From Planctellipticum variicoloris (GTDB lineage Bacteria; Planctomycetota; Planctomycetia; Planctomycetales; Planctomycetaceae), in contig NZ_CP130886.1 in the NCBI RefSeq assembly GCF_030622045.1, forward strand, positions 6,394,001 through 6,458,000: a stretch of 64,000 bases of DNA. The letters run 5' to 3'. The notes under the pieces are model-generated. The model saw nothing but the letters and a program-made list of their open reading frames with translations, was not told the DNA's origin and did no database searches. Shown in pieces: positions 42,012 through 51,475 of this stretch; positions within the stretch are counted from its first letter, which is position 1, and every line of letters starts with the position of its first letter. The position numbers were made by a program, and so were the translations under genes.

Positions 42012-44033
42012 TCAATAGGATCCCCGCAGGACATGGATGCTGCCCCGTTCGACAACGTGCGACACCCCGGTCGAGACGCCGGGATTGGCCTCCAGAATCG
42101 CCAGAAACGTCCGGGGGGGCAGCGGCCCGTCGGCTTCAATCAGGCGACCGCAATCGGCCCACAGGTCTTCCAGCAACCCAGGAGACGACGCCGTCATCGC
42201 CTGGGGGCGGTAGTGACGGCGGGGGCCCCAGAAACCTCGTCGGATCGACGACGTCGCTTTTACGAGATCGGAATCGAGATCGTCCGGCAATTCGAGAGGA
42301 TCCGCCTGCCACTCGGTCAGGAAGGCCCGGCGGGCAACGGCGTCCGCCGGCTTCAGCTCAACGCCCCCCCCCGCCGGCACAGCGCGACCGACGAAGACCT
42401 CGCCGCGATCGTCGGATGCCAGGACGGCTTTGAGGCCAATCTCGAACCCGTTGCTGAGCGACAGATCGCCGGAGCCGGACGGGCGGATCTCCAGTCGGCG
42501 TCGTTCGGCATGCGGCGAGACGGTCAGGAACTGCGTGCGCGTCCGTGATGGCAGCCAGCCCGGACCGAGCTGCTGACGCTCGGTCCAGTCGATGGGGTCG
42601 AGTCGCGGGACGCTGCCCGGTCCGTGCAGCGGGATGACGGCGGAGTCCGCGGAGAATGCAGGTCCCGCTCCCGGAGCGAACGGATCGTAGAGCGAAATCC
42701 GGGCGATGGTCGACGCCGTCTGACTGGCCTGATCGAGCATGGTCAGACTGCGAACTCGCGCCTGCGCGGTGAATCCGAACGCCACCAGCGAAAACAGCAG
42801 GAGCAGCAGCGTGGTCGCCAGGGAGAAACCCGGAACGGTGAGCAGCAGCAGGGAAAGGCGATGCCGGCGCCAGGCGAGCCAGTAGTTCAGCGGCCCGATC
42901 GCGAGGGTGAACAGCGTCACGAGAACCAGCATCGCTCCGACCGGCACCGACCGTTGATCCGGAATCAGGAACTCCAGAAACCGGGTATCCACGGTCCGCA
43001 AGGAGCCGCCGTACCGCTGAGTCCAGGACAGGTCGTACATCGGCAACGATCGCAGCAGCCACTGCCAGTCTTCCGAAACCGCAGCTCCTTCGCCGGCGTC
43101 AAACGGGTCGCCGGGCAGGACGGCGATCTGCCCCAGGCCGCTGCGACGAACCGCAAACGGACTGGGGTCGAGGGGCCAGAGGGCCGGCGCTCCCTGAGAT
43201 CGACGGCGGCGGTCAGCCAAACTCCAGCCGGTCGCTGCCGGCAAACCCAGCAGCTTTGACAGCGCCGGATCATCGGCTGGCAGTTGACCTGTTGCAGTGA
43301 CGATCAGCGTTCCGCCCGCGGCCGTCCAGTCGAGGAGCGCCCGGCGCTGCGCGGGCTGCAGAGCCGACAGATCGTCGCGCGCGAGGATGGCGAAGTCCAC
43401 GGTGGAATAAGCCAGCCAGTTCTCAGGCAGCCCCTCCGGAGCGATGATCCGATGGTTCGACGGGCGAGCGTTCCAGGACATGGCGACGGTGGCGGCCCAG
43501 GAGGCCGCGGGAAATGAGCCCGGTGCATTCGACGGCGTCCAGACCTGGTGGAACTGGGGCAGAGCCGTTTCGAGCGGGCCGAGATTCGGCGCCGAACGGG
43601 ACACGACGAGTATGGCGGGGCGGACGTCTCCGGAATCGGCATCGGGCAGCGTAATCGAGTAGGCCAGCCCTTCGAGCGGTTCGCCCGCGATCGAAGCCAG
43701 AAACTGACCGGACGAGCGTTCGCGGGCCAGAGGAACCAGCAGCGTGAAGCGGGTGGTTGCACCGGCATCAAGTTTGAGCGACCGCTTCGCTCCTGGAAAG
43801 CCGGCGTCCCGACAGGCGAACGCGAACTCCACATCACGCGCGGCCCCCTTGTTCACGACTTCAATTCGCAGCGGATAGTAGCCTCCATTGTCGCCGCCGA
43901 TCCAGCGCCAGTCGACGTGAATCTGCAGATCGTGGCCATCGAGCCGGACCTCGTCGTCGGCCTGGAGCAGCGTGCACGACGCCACCAGCGCGAGCGACGC
44001 GACCGCCTGAAGAATCTGCAGAACAGTCTTCAT
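42012..44033 (-). CDS. 673-aa membrane protein of the moxR-ABC operon
   Basis: A signal segment (ILQAVASLALVASCTLLQAD) leads into a beta-rich extracytoplasmic part (about 30-350). A Rossmann/amidotransferase-like stretch lies near 205-255 (STVDFAILARDDLSALQPAQ, GGTLIVTATGQLPADD). Two membrane helices at about 365-430 follow (VPVGAMLVLVTLFTLAIGPL, LLLTVPGFSLATTLLLLLFS), then a C-terminal soluble tail. This overall plan is common for the membrane partner in MoxR-DUF58 operons. The start overlaps the moxR stop by one base (TGATG). Confidence 0.75.
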   Translation of the reverse strand: MKTVLQILQAVASLALVASCTLLQADDEVRLDGHDLQIHVDWRWIGGDNGGYYPLRIEVVNKGAARDVEFAFACRDAGFPGAKRSLKLDAGATTRFTLLVPLARERSSGQFLASIAGEPLEGLAYSITLPDADSGDVRPAILVVSRSAPNLGPLETALPQFHQVWTPSNAPGSFPAASWAATVAMSWNARPSNHRIIAPEGLPENWLAYSTVDFAILARDDLSALQPAQRRALLDWTAAGGTLIVTATGQLPADDPALSKLLGLPAATGWSLADRRRRSQGAPALWPLDPSPFAVRRSGLGQIAVLPGDPFDAGEGAAVSEDWQWLLRSLPMYDLSWTQRYGGSLRTVDTRFLEFLIPDQRSVPVGAMLVLVTLFTLAIGPLNYWLAWRRHRLSLLLLTVPGFSLATTLLLLLFSLVAFGFTAQARVRSLTMLDQASQTASTIARISLYDPFAPGAGPAFSADSAVIPLHGPGSVPRLDPIDWTERQQLGPGWLPSRTRTQFLTVSPHAERRRLEIRPSGSGDLSLSNGFEIGLKAVLASDDRGEVFVGRAVPAGGGVELKPADAVARRAFLTEWQADPLELPDDLDSDLVKATSSIRRGFWGPRRHYRPQAMTASSPGLLEDLWADCGRLIEADGPLPPRTFLAILEANPGVSTGVSHVVERGSIHVLRGSY

Positions 44034-45133
44034 CAGCGTGGCTCTCCGGACAACTTATGGGCCGTCTCCGGCAAGACGTCGACGAGCCTGCCGACAAGTC
44101 GTGCAGGACTCCAGCCATCCAGCCTGGCGGAATAGTCCAGCAGCAGCCGGTGCGGCAGCACGCTGCCGGCGACCCGGCGGACATCCGCAAAGCCGACGCT
44201 CGGCTTGCCCGCCAGCAGGGCCGCGGCGCGGGCGGTCTCGGCGAGGGCGATCGCCGCGCGCGGCGAGGCTCCGTACCGGATGAATTTGCGGGCCTCCTCC
44301 GGAGCGTGCGGATCTTCCGGGTGCGTCGAGGCGACCAGTCTCGCGATGAAGTTGGAGACTGCGGTCGGCAGCAGGACGGCATCCGTCAGGGCGAACAGTC
44401 GCTGCAGGTCCGCCGCCGAAAGCGCGACGCGCACTTCCGGCGGTCGTCCGTGCTGGCGCGTCGTGACGATCGCCTGCAGGGTTTCGACCGAAACGCCCGG
44501 AACGTCGACTTTGAAAGTGAAACGGTCGAGCTGGGCTTCCGGCAACGGATACGTCCCCTCGAGTTCGATCGGATTCTGCGTGGCCAGGACAAAAAAGGGC
44601 AAGGGGAGAATGTGCGTTTCACCGAGAACGGTCACTCGCCGCTCCTGCATCGCTTCGAGGAGCGCCGACTGCGTCTTGGGAGTCGCCCGATTAATTTCGT
44701 CGGCCAGCAGCAGGTTGGTGAAGATGGGGCCGGGGTGAAAAACGAGGCGGCGGCCGTTCCCGTGGTCTTCGAGAATGGGCGATCCGAGAATGTCCGCCGG
44801 CAGCAGGTCCGGCGTGAACTGCACGCGGCGGAACTCCAGCCCCAGAAGCCTGGCGAGGGTCTTGACGAGCTCGGTCTTACCCAGGCCGGGGAGGCCTTCA
44901 AGAAGCAGATGCCCGCGGGCCAGCAGGCAGAGGACGACCAGCTCGACGAGATTCCGCTGGCCCAGAATGACCGACTCCAGGCCTTCAATCAGCCGCTTCA
45001 GCAGCGTCTGGGCTTCGGCGACCTCTTCGGGCGCCAGCAGCCGCGCAGGGGGGGCGACAGAATCAGCGGACACACGCAGGCTCCGGCGAACGGGCGGCTG
45101 GGCATTCGCCCGGAACCGGGCGACCCGCTCCAT
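44033..45133 (-). CDS. MoxR-family AAA+ ATPase
   Basis: The 366-residue protein has Walker A EGLPGLGKTELVK, Walker B LLLADEINRATPKTQSALLEA, sensor LATQNPIELEGTYPLPEAQ and the RFTFKVDVP motif. MoxR ATPases act as chaperone-like activators of VWA-domain proteins; here the DUF58 product of the same operon is the likely client. The family is usually about 320 residues; this one has a longer N terminus of about 45 residues. It is the first gene of the operon. Confidence 0.93.
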   Translation of the reverse strand: MERVARFRANAQPPVRRSLRVSADSVAPPARLLAPEEVAEAQTLLKRLIEGLESVILGQRNLVELVVLCLLARGHLLLEGLPGLGKTELVKTLARLLGLEFRRVQFTPDLLPADILGSPILEDHGNGRRLVFHPGPIFTNLLLADEINRATPKTQSALLEAMQERRVTVLGETHILPLPFFVLATQNPIELEGTYPLPEAQLDRFTFKVDVPGVSVETLQAIVTTRQHGRPPEVRVALSAADLQRLFALTDAVLLPTAVSNFIARLVASTHPEDPHAPEEARKFIRYGASPRAAIALAETARAAALLAGKPSVGFADVRRVAGSVLPHRLLLDYSARLDGWSPARLVGRLVDVLPETAHKLSGEPR

Positions 45134-45189
45134 GTTGCCAGAAACCGGCCGCAGAAGGAACCGGGCGGCATCGGCCCGGAAATGACAAA

Positions 45190-45223
45190 CCGGCCGCGGA
45201 GGAAGATTCCCCCCCGCGGCCGG
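45190..45223 (-). terminator. Terminator of the porin gene
   Basis: CCGGCCGCGG (45190-45199) pairs perfectly with CCGCGGCCGG (45214-45223). Read on the minus strand it is followed by TTTGTCATTT. It lies 32 bases beyond the porin stop and separates the porin from moxR. Confidence 0.75.
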
Positions 45224-45254
45224 CGATCAGAATTCCGAGATCGGCGCGTACTGC

Positions 45255-46580
45255 TTAGAACTTGACGATCGCGTCGATGCCGAAGACGGTCGCATTCCAG
45301 AGGTCGGCGTCGTTGCCGGGCGACCACATGTAACGGACTTCCGGCCGGATCACGACGTTGGCGTGCGGGATGACGTTCACGCCGCCGGTCAACGTGTTGT
45401 AGGACGTGCCGTCGGCCTTGTACCATTCGTAACGAGCACCGGCCTTGAGGCAGTCGTTAATCTGGTAGAAGGCGTAGTTGATCAGGCCCGTGGAGTTCTT
45501 GGCGGTCAGACTCGCGGGATCCTGGAAGTTCGAGTTGTTGTTGGTGCCGAGCACGTCGAACTGGTGAACCGTGCTGAACTTCTCGGTCCACTTGGCGGAC
45601 AGAATGGCGCTGTTGACCATGCCGTCGCCACGCAGGCCGAAGTTGCCGAAGCCGTTCATGTACGTCAGCGTGAAGATGTCGCTGACGGAGTAAACGAGGC
45701 CGGTGATGCCCATGCTGCTGTTGTTGAACTGATCGAAGCCGGTATCCCAGCCCAGAACCCAGCCGCCGGTCAGCGACAGCTTATCGGTGGCTTTGTAGTT
45801 GCCGAGAGCACCCGTGTGGGTGAACGGCTCGCTGTTCCAGAAGTTCACCTGCCGGCTGTAGAAGAAGTTGTCCGGCGAGGTCACGACTTCGTACCCGATC
45901 GGCGTATAGAAGTGGCCGATCTTGACCGACAGGTTTTCGACGGCGATTTCGCCGTAAGCCTGCGGCAGCGCGAATTCGTAAATGCCGTGGTCGAAGCCGT
46001 TCAGGTAATCCCAGTGCCCGGGATCGTTGCCGAACGCCTGAGCGTCGTTACCGTCCACGCCGTACATGGCGTCGAAGCGGAAGCCCCAGTCGACGCCCTT
46101 GCTCCCGTCGGCCACCTTGGTGGCATACAGGTAGAGCTGGTTCAGATTGAACTTGCCCCATTCCTTCTGGTTCAGAAACGGGCCGTTCCCCGTGAACGAG
46201 CCGTCAGGCTTGTTCTGGTAGCCCATCTGAATCCAGCCGCCGTAATCGAAGCCTTCCTGCTTGGACAGCTTCCACGGCTCGCCGAGGTTGCACCAGCCGC
46301 AGCCGTCGTCGCAGCCGCTGCTGCCGAACAGCTTGCCGGTATCGCAAACCGAAGACGGCGCACAGCCCGCCTGCGCGGTGTAGGCGTTCAACTGATTGCC
46401 GGCGTTCTGGTAGATCTGGTCGCAACTGGCCGCGTTCGGCCCGCAGCCGGGGGCCGGTGCGTTGCACACCGGCTCAGCGGCCTGCGCCATCCCTGCAAAC
46501 AGCAGGCTGGCGCTGCCGATCACCGCGGACAATCCTGTCCCGATGTCGGCGAATCGAAGTGTCTTCAAACTCCACATCAC
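45255..46580 (-). CDS. Outer-membrane porin-like beta-barrel protein (OmpL/BBP2 type)
   Basis: The 441-residue product has a signal peptide (GLSAVIGSASLLFAGMAQAA) and a Cys-rich N-terminal segment (DDGCGWCNLGEPW). A barrel follows, full of aromatic-ended alternating strands: FNLNQLYLYATKVADGSKG, DWGFRFDAMYGVDG, SVKIGHFYTPIGYEVVTSPD and AGARYEWYKADG. It ends in a terminal Phe (DAIVKF), typical of barrel proteins. The YTPIGYE motif is typical of planctomycete porins of the BBP2/OmpL family. AGGAG stands upstream of the ATG. It has its own terminator, and neighbouring genes are unrelated. Confidence 0.85.
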   Translation of the reverse strand: MMWSLKTLRFADIGTGLSAVIGSASLLFAGMAQAAEPVCNAPAPGCGPNAASCDQIYQNAGNQLNAYTAQAGCAPSSVCDTGKLFGSSGCDDGCGWCNLGEPWKLSKQEGFDYGGWIQMGYQNKPDGSFTGNGPFLNQKEWGKFNLNQLYLYATKVADGSKGVDWGFRFDAMYGVDGNDAQAFGNDPGHWDYLNGFDHGIYEFALPQAYGEIAVENLSVKIGHFYTPIGYEVVTSPDNFFYSRQVNFWNSEPFTHTGALGNYKATDKLSLTGGWVLGWDTGFDQFNNSSMGITGLVYSVSDIFTLTYMNGFGNFGLRGDGMVNSAILSAKWTEKFSTVHQFDVLGTNNNSNFQDPASLTAKNSTGLINYAFYQINDCLKAGARYEWYKADGTSYNTLTGGVNVIPHANVVIRPEVRYMWSPGNDADLWNATVFGIDAIVKF

Positions 46581-47120
46581 GAACTCCTGAGTTTCGCTCG
46601 TCCGTTCCCTCGTCCGTTTACGAACAGATGGGTCTGATTTCCCCGAAGTGCTGACTCGCCGAAGTCCACCCTGCCCGGCCCGTCATCGCTCGCCGAAAAC
46701 CGGCATCCGTTCCACGCCTCCACCCGCCTGGCCCGCAATTGAGGCAAATCAGGCGGAATGGTTCTCGATGGCTTGATCGTCACCGCCCGCACACGTAGCG
46801 CAAGGTTTGAAACCGGCTTAGCAGGACTACTACGATCCAAACAATTTCGCCAGGAATTCCAACTCACCCAAGAACCCCAGGATACCGCCGCTTTCCCAGA
46901 GCGACTTAATGCCGGATTTTTGAGCACTCAGCTTGCGACTTCGACACACTTCCCTCGCGATCCCCACAAATCGAATTGCGAAGAGGCAAGTCCGCAGATT
47001 CGACGTCTTGCCCCGATTTCGGGCAGCCGTTCCGACCTTGCCCCTCCTCGGCAAATCTGGGATTCTTCGCCCCCCTTCATCCGTCCTGAATCCAGTCCCG
47101 TCACGATCCGAGCACGCCGG
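46581..47120. other. 540-base divergent intergenic region
   Basis: It separates the porin from the PLC-like gene. No gene with a credible start was found. No clear -35/-10 pair or repeat stood out on either strand. Confidence 0.5.
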
Positions 47121-48629
47121 ATGGCCTCCTCTACGCTCTACGCCGTCCTCATCCAGTGGAAGTGCACCCGCACCCACCACAAACTTGCGTTTGACGCCCT
47201 GCGGCACCTCCGCTCCGACCACGCCGAAGCCTGGCGCAACCTGTTCTTACGTCACGTGGAGCCCTACTTGGCCGGCACCACGGCGCCCGACGACCGGTTC
47301 GGGGATTTCAAGAACCACGTGGTGCACGTCGCAGAAAAGGCCTGGGGCGGAGCACCCGCCGCCGCCGAAGCCTGGTACCTGCGGACCCTCGCCGAACTGA
47401 AGGCCCGCCGCTGGAAGAAAGCCGTCTACAGCGCCGGAATCTTGAGCCACTACTACTTTGATCCCCTCCAGACCTTTCACACAGCGGAAACGCCGGAGGC
47501 GGGCGTCCTGCGGCGGCCAGTCGACTGGGCGATCTCGCAGGCCTACCCGGAATTGCAGCAGTTCCTGGAACAGGATCTGGGGGGCTACCCCGAAATCGCC
47601 GTCCCCGCCGGTTCCGACTGGCTCTCGCGAATGGTGCTCGCCGGGGCCGCCGCGGCACACGCGCAATATGAGGTGTTGGTCGACCACTTCGATCTGACCC
47701 GCGCCGTCGTTCGACCGGCCGACGGTTTCGATCAAGAATGCCGCGATCGGCTGGCGGGGCTCCTGGGCCACTCAGCGGTCGGCTGGGCGAGAATTCTCGA
47801 CCGGATGTTCAACGAGTCGGAGGTCGAGCCGCCGCGGATTCGCATCGGAGGCCTGGGATTGCTGGCCCGCATGACGATTCCAATTTTCTGGTTCACGCGC
47901 CGAGCCCACTACGCCGCTCAGCAGGCTGTCACTGCAGACATCGCCCGGGAACTGCAACGAACGGGAAAAGTCGTGTCTTCGCTCCCGGACGAATGCCGGG
48001 CAATCCGCTCGCTTCACGCCGAAGAGGTTCTCAAGACCCCGGTCGCGGATGTCGACGCCGCTCAACCCCGCCCGATCGGCACGCTTCACGGCACCGGCAA
48101 ACCTGATCGGCGTCCCAAACCGACACCGAAGCCCGAGATCGCCGCTGTTCCGAAAATCGAGTCCCCGAAACCAGCAATGCCCGCCCGCCCGGCCACCACC
48201 ACCGCCCAACTGAGTCACGCATCGCCCATCGATCAGAGTCCGGGAATTGCCTCGAAGCCCGCCGGGCAACTTCTCCAGGCCGGCATCAAGACCGTCGGCG
48301 ATCTGCTGACGGCGGATCCACAGGCGCTGCTGAAGAAAGTCGGGCAGCGGTTCCTGGACGCCGGAACGGTCCGGCAGTGGCAGTTGCAGGCGGAGTTACA
48401 GTGTCGAGTCCCCGGTCTGACTGGTCAGGCCGTGCAACTGCTGGTCGGCTCGGGAGTCGAGTCCGCTGAGGACCTGGCCACCTCGGACGCCGAAACTCTC
48501 TTCGAACTGGTCACAACCCTGGCGGCCACCTCCGCGGGAGAGCGAATGCTGCGCGACGATGCGCCGCCGACTCTCGCCGACGTCGAGCGCTGGATCGACG
48601 CGGCGCAGCCGCGGGCGGCGGCCGCGTAG
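47121..48629 (+). CDS. Zinc-dependent phospholipase C-like domain fused to DUF4332
   Basis: The 502-residue protein has an N-terminal helical domain with the spacing of zinc-dependent phospholipase C/S1-P1-like folds. THHKLAFDALRHLRSDHAEA, FGDFKNHVVHVAEK and YSAGILSHYYFDPLQTFHT carry the candidate metal-binding His and Asp residues. After about residue 300 comes a Pro/Lys-rich linker (PDRRPKPTPKPE). Two DUF4332-type helix-hairpin-helix units close it (LLQAGIKTVGDLLTADPQAL and VQLLVGSGVESAEDLATSD). The protein has no clear signal peptide, so an intracellular site is likely. The reaction is not established. Confidence 0.75.
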   Translation: MASSTLYAVLIQWKCTRTHHKLAFDALRHLRSDHAEAWRNLFLRHVEPYLAGTTAPDDRFGDFKNHVVHVAEKAWGGAPAAAEAWYLRTLAELKARRWKKAVYSAGILSHYYFDPLQTFHTAETPEAGVLRRPVDWAISQAYPELQQFLEQDLGGYPEIAVPAGSDWLSRMVLAGAAAAHAQYEVLVDHFDLTRAVVRPADGFDQECRDRLAGLLGHSAVGWARILDRMFNESEVEPPRIRIGGLGLLARMTIPIFWFTRRAHYAAQQAVTADIARELQRTGKVVSSLPDECRAIRSLHAEEVLKTPVADVDAAQPRPIGTLHGTGKPDRRPKPTPKPEIAAVPKIESPKPAMPARPATTTAQLSHASPIDQSPGIASKPAGQLLQAGIKTVGDLLTADPQALLKKVGQRFLDAGTVRQWQLQAELQCRVPGLTGQAVQLLVGSGVESAEDLATSDAETLFELVTTLAATSAGERMLRDDAPPTLADVERWIDAAQPRAAAA

Positions 48630-48641
48630 CCGCAGCCGGCG

Positions 48642-50765
48642 TTACTCCGCCTTCTTCTCGACCGACACAAACACAGGCGGTCCGCTGTAGGTCGCCTTCA
48701 TCACAAAATTGATGGCGAAGTTAGCCATCACGGCGCAGACCTGCCGCTCACACGGCGGGGCCGAGGCGTCGGCCTTGAGCACGATGGTCCCTTCGCTGTT
48801 CTTACCGGTCAACAGCGTCTTGCTGGCGCCGGCGTCAATGGACACGCCCGCAGGCAGACTGTTGCCGTAAACCGATCCGAGATGCTGGTAGAGCATGTCG
48901 AGCGTGACGTTGGCATTCACTCCGTCTGCGCGGTCCAGCTTCACGGCGATCGTCTTCGATTCCCCCGGTTTGAGGCGGATGTCGGTTTCATTGAGGTGGA
49001 AGCCGCGGATATCCGCCGGAGCCCCGACGCAGACGACGTGGCTGTCGACGGGCCAGTGACCGCGACCGCCGCCGGGGAGGTAGATCTCTTCCTGCGGCCG
49101 GGCGACCGCGGCCAGTTCGACGGCGGGTTGCCCGTCCATCGGAGCCGGCAGCGTCGCCGCCCCGCGGATCGTGATGTTCGCCGCGGAGAGCGGAGCGTCC
49201 GGGGCCGCCGTCAGCACAATGACCCCGTCCGTCGACTTCCCTTTGAGGATCCGTCCCGTCGTCGCGGTCACGCCGGGCGGAAGCCCGTCGATCTGCAGCG
49301 AGATCTCCTCGTCGAACCCGTTTTTCTTGAGTGCGCGCACGAAGATCACGTTGAACAGGCCCGGCGAAAGCTGCGTCTTGTCGGTATCGACGAGCAACTG
49401 AAAATACGGTTCGGACCGCGTGATCGAGAGGGCATACTCGAAGTTGGCGCCCCCCCGCAGGTGGACGTCGCGAATCTCCACGGTGTAGGTTCCGTCCGCC
49501 GGGACCGTCCAGTTCTCCAGCCACGTATCCGAGCTCGTCTGACTGCCGATCCGCAGGTCGTCATCTTCGCGAACCGCCTGCCCCTTCTCGTTGAGGATTC
49601 TCAGGAACGAATCGATCCGGGACCCGAACCGGCGTCCCAGCACCTCGAAACTGATGCGGTCCCCCTTTGTCGCCACAAACGAGTAGCAGTCGAGATCGGC
49701 TTCCTTCTCGATTCGGCCGCAGCAGACCGCCGGCCAGGCGTCGAGTTTGACGGCCGTTTCGGGAGCGTCATTCGGCGCGTCGGTTTCCACGGTACGCGGC
49801 AAGTCGGTCACGAACGCCGCGATCGGATCGGTCGGCTGTCCGTTGATGCTGAGCAGCAGTTCCCGCGGACCGACGGGCGTCTCAGCCGGAATCGTCACTG
49901 GCGCACGCCGTTCGGCAGGCAGGAGAAACCCGCTCAGCTCGAGCGACGTCTCCTGGGCGCGGGTGACAACCAGCGGATGCACGCCGGTCACAAACGGCCG
50001 GCTGGAAATCTCGATGCAATAGTCCCAGTACGGATTCCCCTGGTAGCGGACATCGCGGAGTTCCAGAACGTACTCGCCAGCCTGCTCGAACCGATGTTCG
50101 AGAAAGGGATCGGCGAAGTTGGCGTTGTCGGACATCGCCAGCACGCCCCCCGCTGCGTCGCGCAGGAAGAGAATCGGATCCACGTGCGTCTGCAGGTCGT
50201 GAATCTTGTCTTCGAGCCGCTGGGCGCGCACGTGGAAGGTCCAGGCGGAACCAGCTTCCACCTTGAACTTGAAGAAGTCGAAGTCTTCGTTCTTCTCCAG
50301 CGTCCCGGCGAGAACCGCGGGGAGCGTCACCTCCTGCGCCTTTTCGCGAACATCGTTATCTTTGGCTTCGGCAATGACCGGATCGCGAACAACGACAAGC
50401 TGTCCGACGGTGCTGACCCCCTGCGGCGTGACCACGCGGAATTCGCGCACGCCGGGCTGAGCTTCCGGGGCGACGGTGAATTTCAATTCGAGCTTGGTCA
50501 CGTCCTTGGGTTTCTCACCCGCCTTGGGTTCTGGCGGCGGGACGATTTCGGCCGTCACGTGACCGCCAGTCACCAGCACCTGATGCGCTCCGGCCATGGA
50601 GTAGCGGGAATGAACTTCGCAGGACGCCGTCGTGCCCGCCTGGACGGCGACCGGTTTCAGGCTCATCAGCATGGGATAGGACTGCTGAGCCAAGGCTGCG
50701 GCGGCCGTCAGCAGGCAACAGACGAAGGCAGCGGAAACTCGGAGGGCGCGCGGGAAGGCAGGCAT
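48642..50765 (-). CDS. Secreted PPC-domain protein (707 aa)
   Basis: A signal peptide (SAAFVCCLLTAAAALAQQ) precedes a beta-rich N terminus. PPC domains follow (NEDFDFFKFKVEAGSAWTFH, FLEHRFEQAGEYVLELRD, DLDCYSFVATKGDRISFEVL, DGTYTVEIRDVHLRG). A C-terminal region has Ig-like segments (LSPGLFNVIFVRALKKNGFD, LKPGESKTIAVKLDRAD). It resembles the PPC protein of the DUF1501 operon but stands alone. It probably sits at the cell surface or in the periplasm. It is convergent with the PLC-like gene, only 12 bases apart. Confidence 0.8.
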   Translation of the reverse strand: MPAFPRALRVSAAFVCCLLTAAAALAQQSYPMLMSLKPVAVQAGTTASCEVHSRYSMAGAHQVLVTGGHVTAEIVPPPEPKAGEKPKDVTKLELKFTVAPEAQPGVREFRVVTPQGVSTVGQLVVVRDPVIAEAKDNDVREKAQEVTLPAVLAGTLEKNEDFDFFKFKVEAGSAWTFHVRAQRLEDKIHDLQTHVDPILFLRDAAGGVLAMSDNANFADPFLEHRFEQAGEYVLELRDVRYQGNPYWDYCIEISSRPFVTGVHPLVVTRAQETSLELSGFLLPAERRAPVTIPAETPVGPRELLLSINGQPTDPIAAFVTDLPRTVETDAPNDAPETAVKLDAWPAVCCGRIEKEADLDCYSFVATKGDRISFEVLGRRFGSRIDSFLRILNEKGQAVREDDDLRIGSQTSSDTWLENWTVPADGTYTVEIRDVHLRGGANFEYALSITRSEPYFQLLVDTDKTQLSPGLFNVIFVRALKKNGFDEEISLQIDGLPPGVTATTGRILKGKSTDGVIVLTAAPDAPLSAANITIRGAATLPAPMDGQPAVELAAVARPQEEIYLPGGGRGHWPVDSHVVCVGAPADIRGFHLNETDIRLKPGESKTIAVKLDRADGVNANVTLDMLYQHLGSVYGNSLPAGVSIDAGASKTLLTGKNSEGTIVLKADASAPPCERQVCAVMANFAINFVMKATYSGPPVFVSVEKKAE

Positions 50766-50898
50766 CGATCATCTCCGACAGGAGGCCGCCGGGAAGCTGG
50801 CCGGTGGGGGGGGGGCAACGCATGAGCGCAGCTCCATATTTTGACCAGTTGGCCGAGTGACTGCCAGCCCAATTCCACGATGCCCGAACGTCGGGTGC

Positions 50899-51297
50899 TC
50901 AGACGTGCGGGAAGTCCGGGTTCCAGGCGACTTCCCAGAGGAAGCCATCCGGATCGGCAAAGTATCCGGTTCGTCCGCCCCAGTCCGCCGGTCCGGCCGC
51001 CTTCACGATCCGGCCGCCGCCCGCGGCGACCTCGGCCAGCAGGCGATCGACTCCGGCTTCGTCCGCGACGTTATGCGCCAGCGAAAAACCGCAGAACCCA
51101 GACCCCTCGGCGGAGACCCCCGCGTCGGCGGCCAGCAGGTGACGCGGGTAGAGCGCCAGCCAGGTCCGCCCCATCTCGAAGAAGGCGACCGTCGGCGGAG
51201 TCGGGCGCCGCGAGAGCTTCAGAACCTGCTCGTAGAATTGGACGGAGCGTTCCAGGTCGCCGACGCCGAGAGTGACAAAGCTGATGCGTGGTTCCAT
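50899..51297 (-). CDS. VOC-family (glyoxalase-like) protein
   Basis: The 132-residue protein has the vicinal-oxygen-chelate pattern. ISFVTLGVGDLERSVQFYEQ is followed by VAFFEMGRTWLALYP, FSLAHNVADEAGVDRLLAEV and GRTGYFADPDGFLWEVAWN. The Glu in LWEVAWN is the usual metal ligand of the second half. Members are glyoxalases, dioxygenases or resistance proteins, so the substrate is open. The start at 51297 gives the normal family length. Confidence 0.88.
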   Translation of the reverse strand: MEPRISFVTLGVGDLERSVQFYEQVLKLSRRPTPPTVAFFEMGRTWLALYPRHLLAADAGVSAEGSGFCGFSLAHNVADEAGVDRLLAEVAAGGGRIVKAAGPADWGGRTGYFADPDGFLWEVAWNPDFPHV

Positions 51298-51407
51298 GAA
51301 ACATCCGCCGTCCAGGTCAACAAGAACTGCCCTCATGAAAGCTATCGACGGCAGATGCGAGAATCCAGTTTGAAAGCAGAACAGCCGCCGGCACCCCACA
51401 GAACGAG

Positions 51408-51445
51408 CAGGCCCAGCAACGCACGATCGCACGTTGCAGGGCCTG
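51408..51445. terminator. Long hairpin downstream of the coiled-coil gene
   Basis: CAGGCCCAGCAACG (51408-51421) pairs with CGTTGCAGGGCCTG (51432-51445) with one mismatch, around a 10-base loop. It follows the minus-strand coiled-coil gene by 30 bases and precedes the VOC gene. The U-tract is weak. Confidence 0.5.
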
Positions 51446-51475
51446 TTGATTTTCGATCTGCGGGACCAGACTCGT

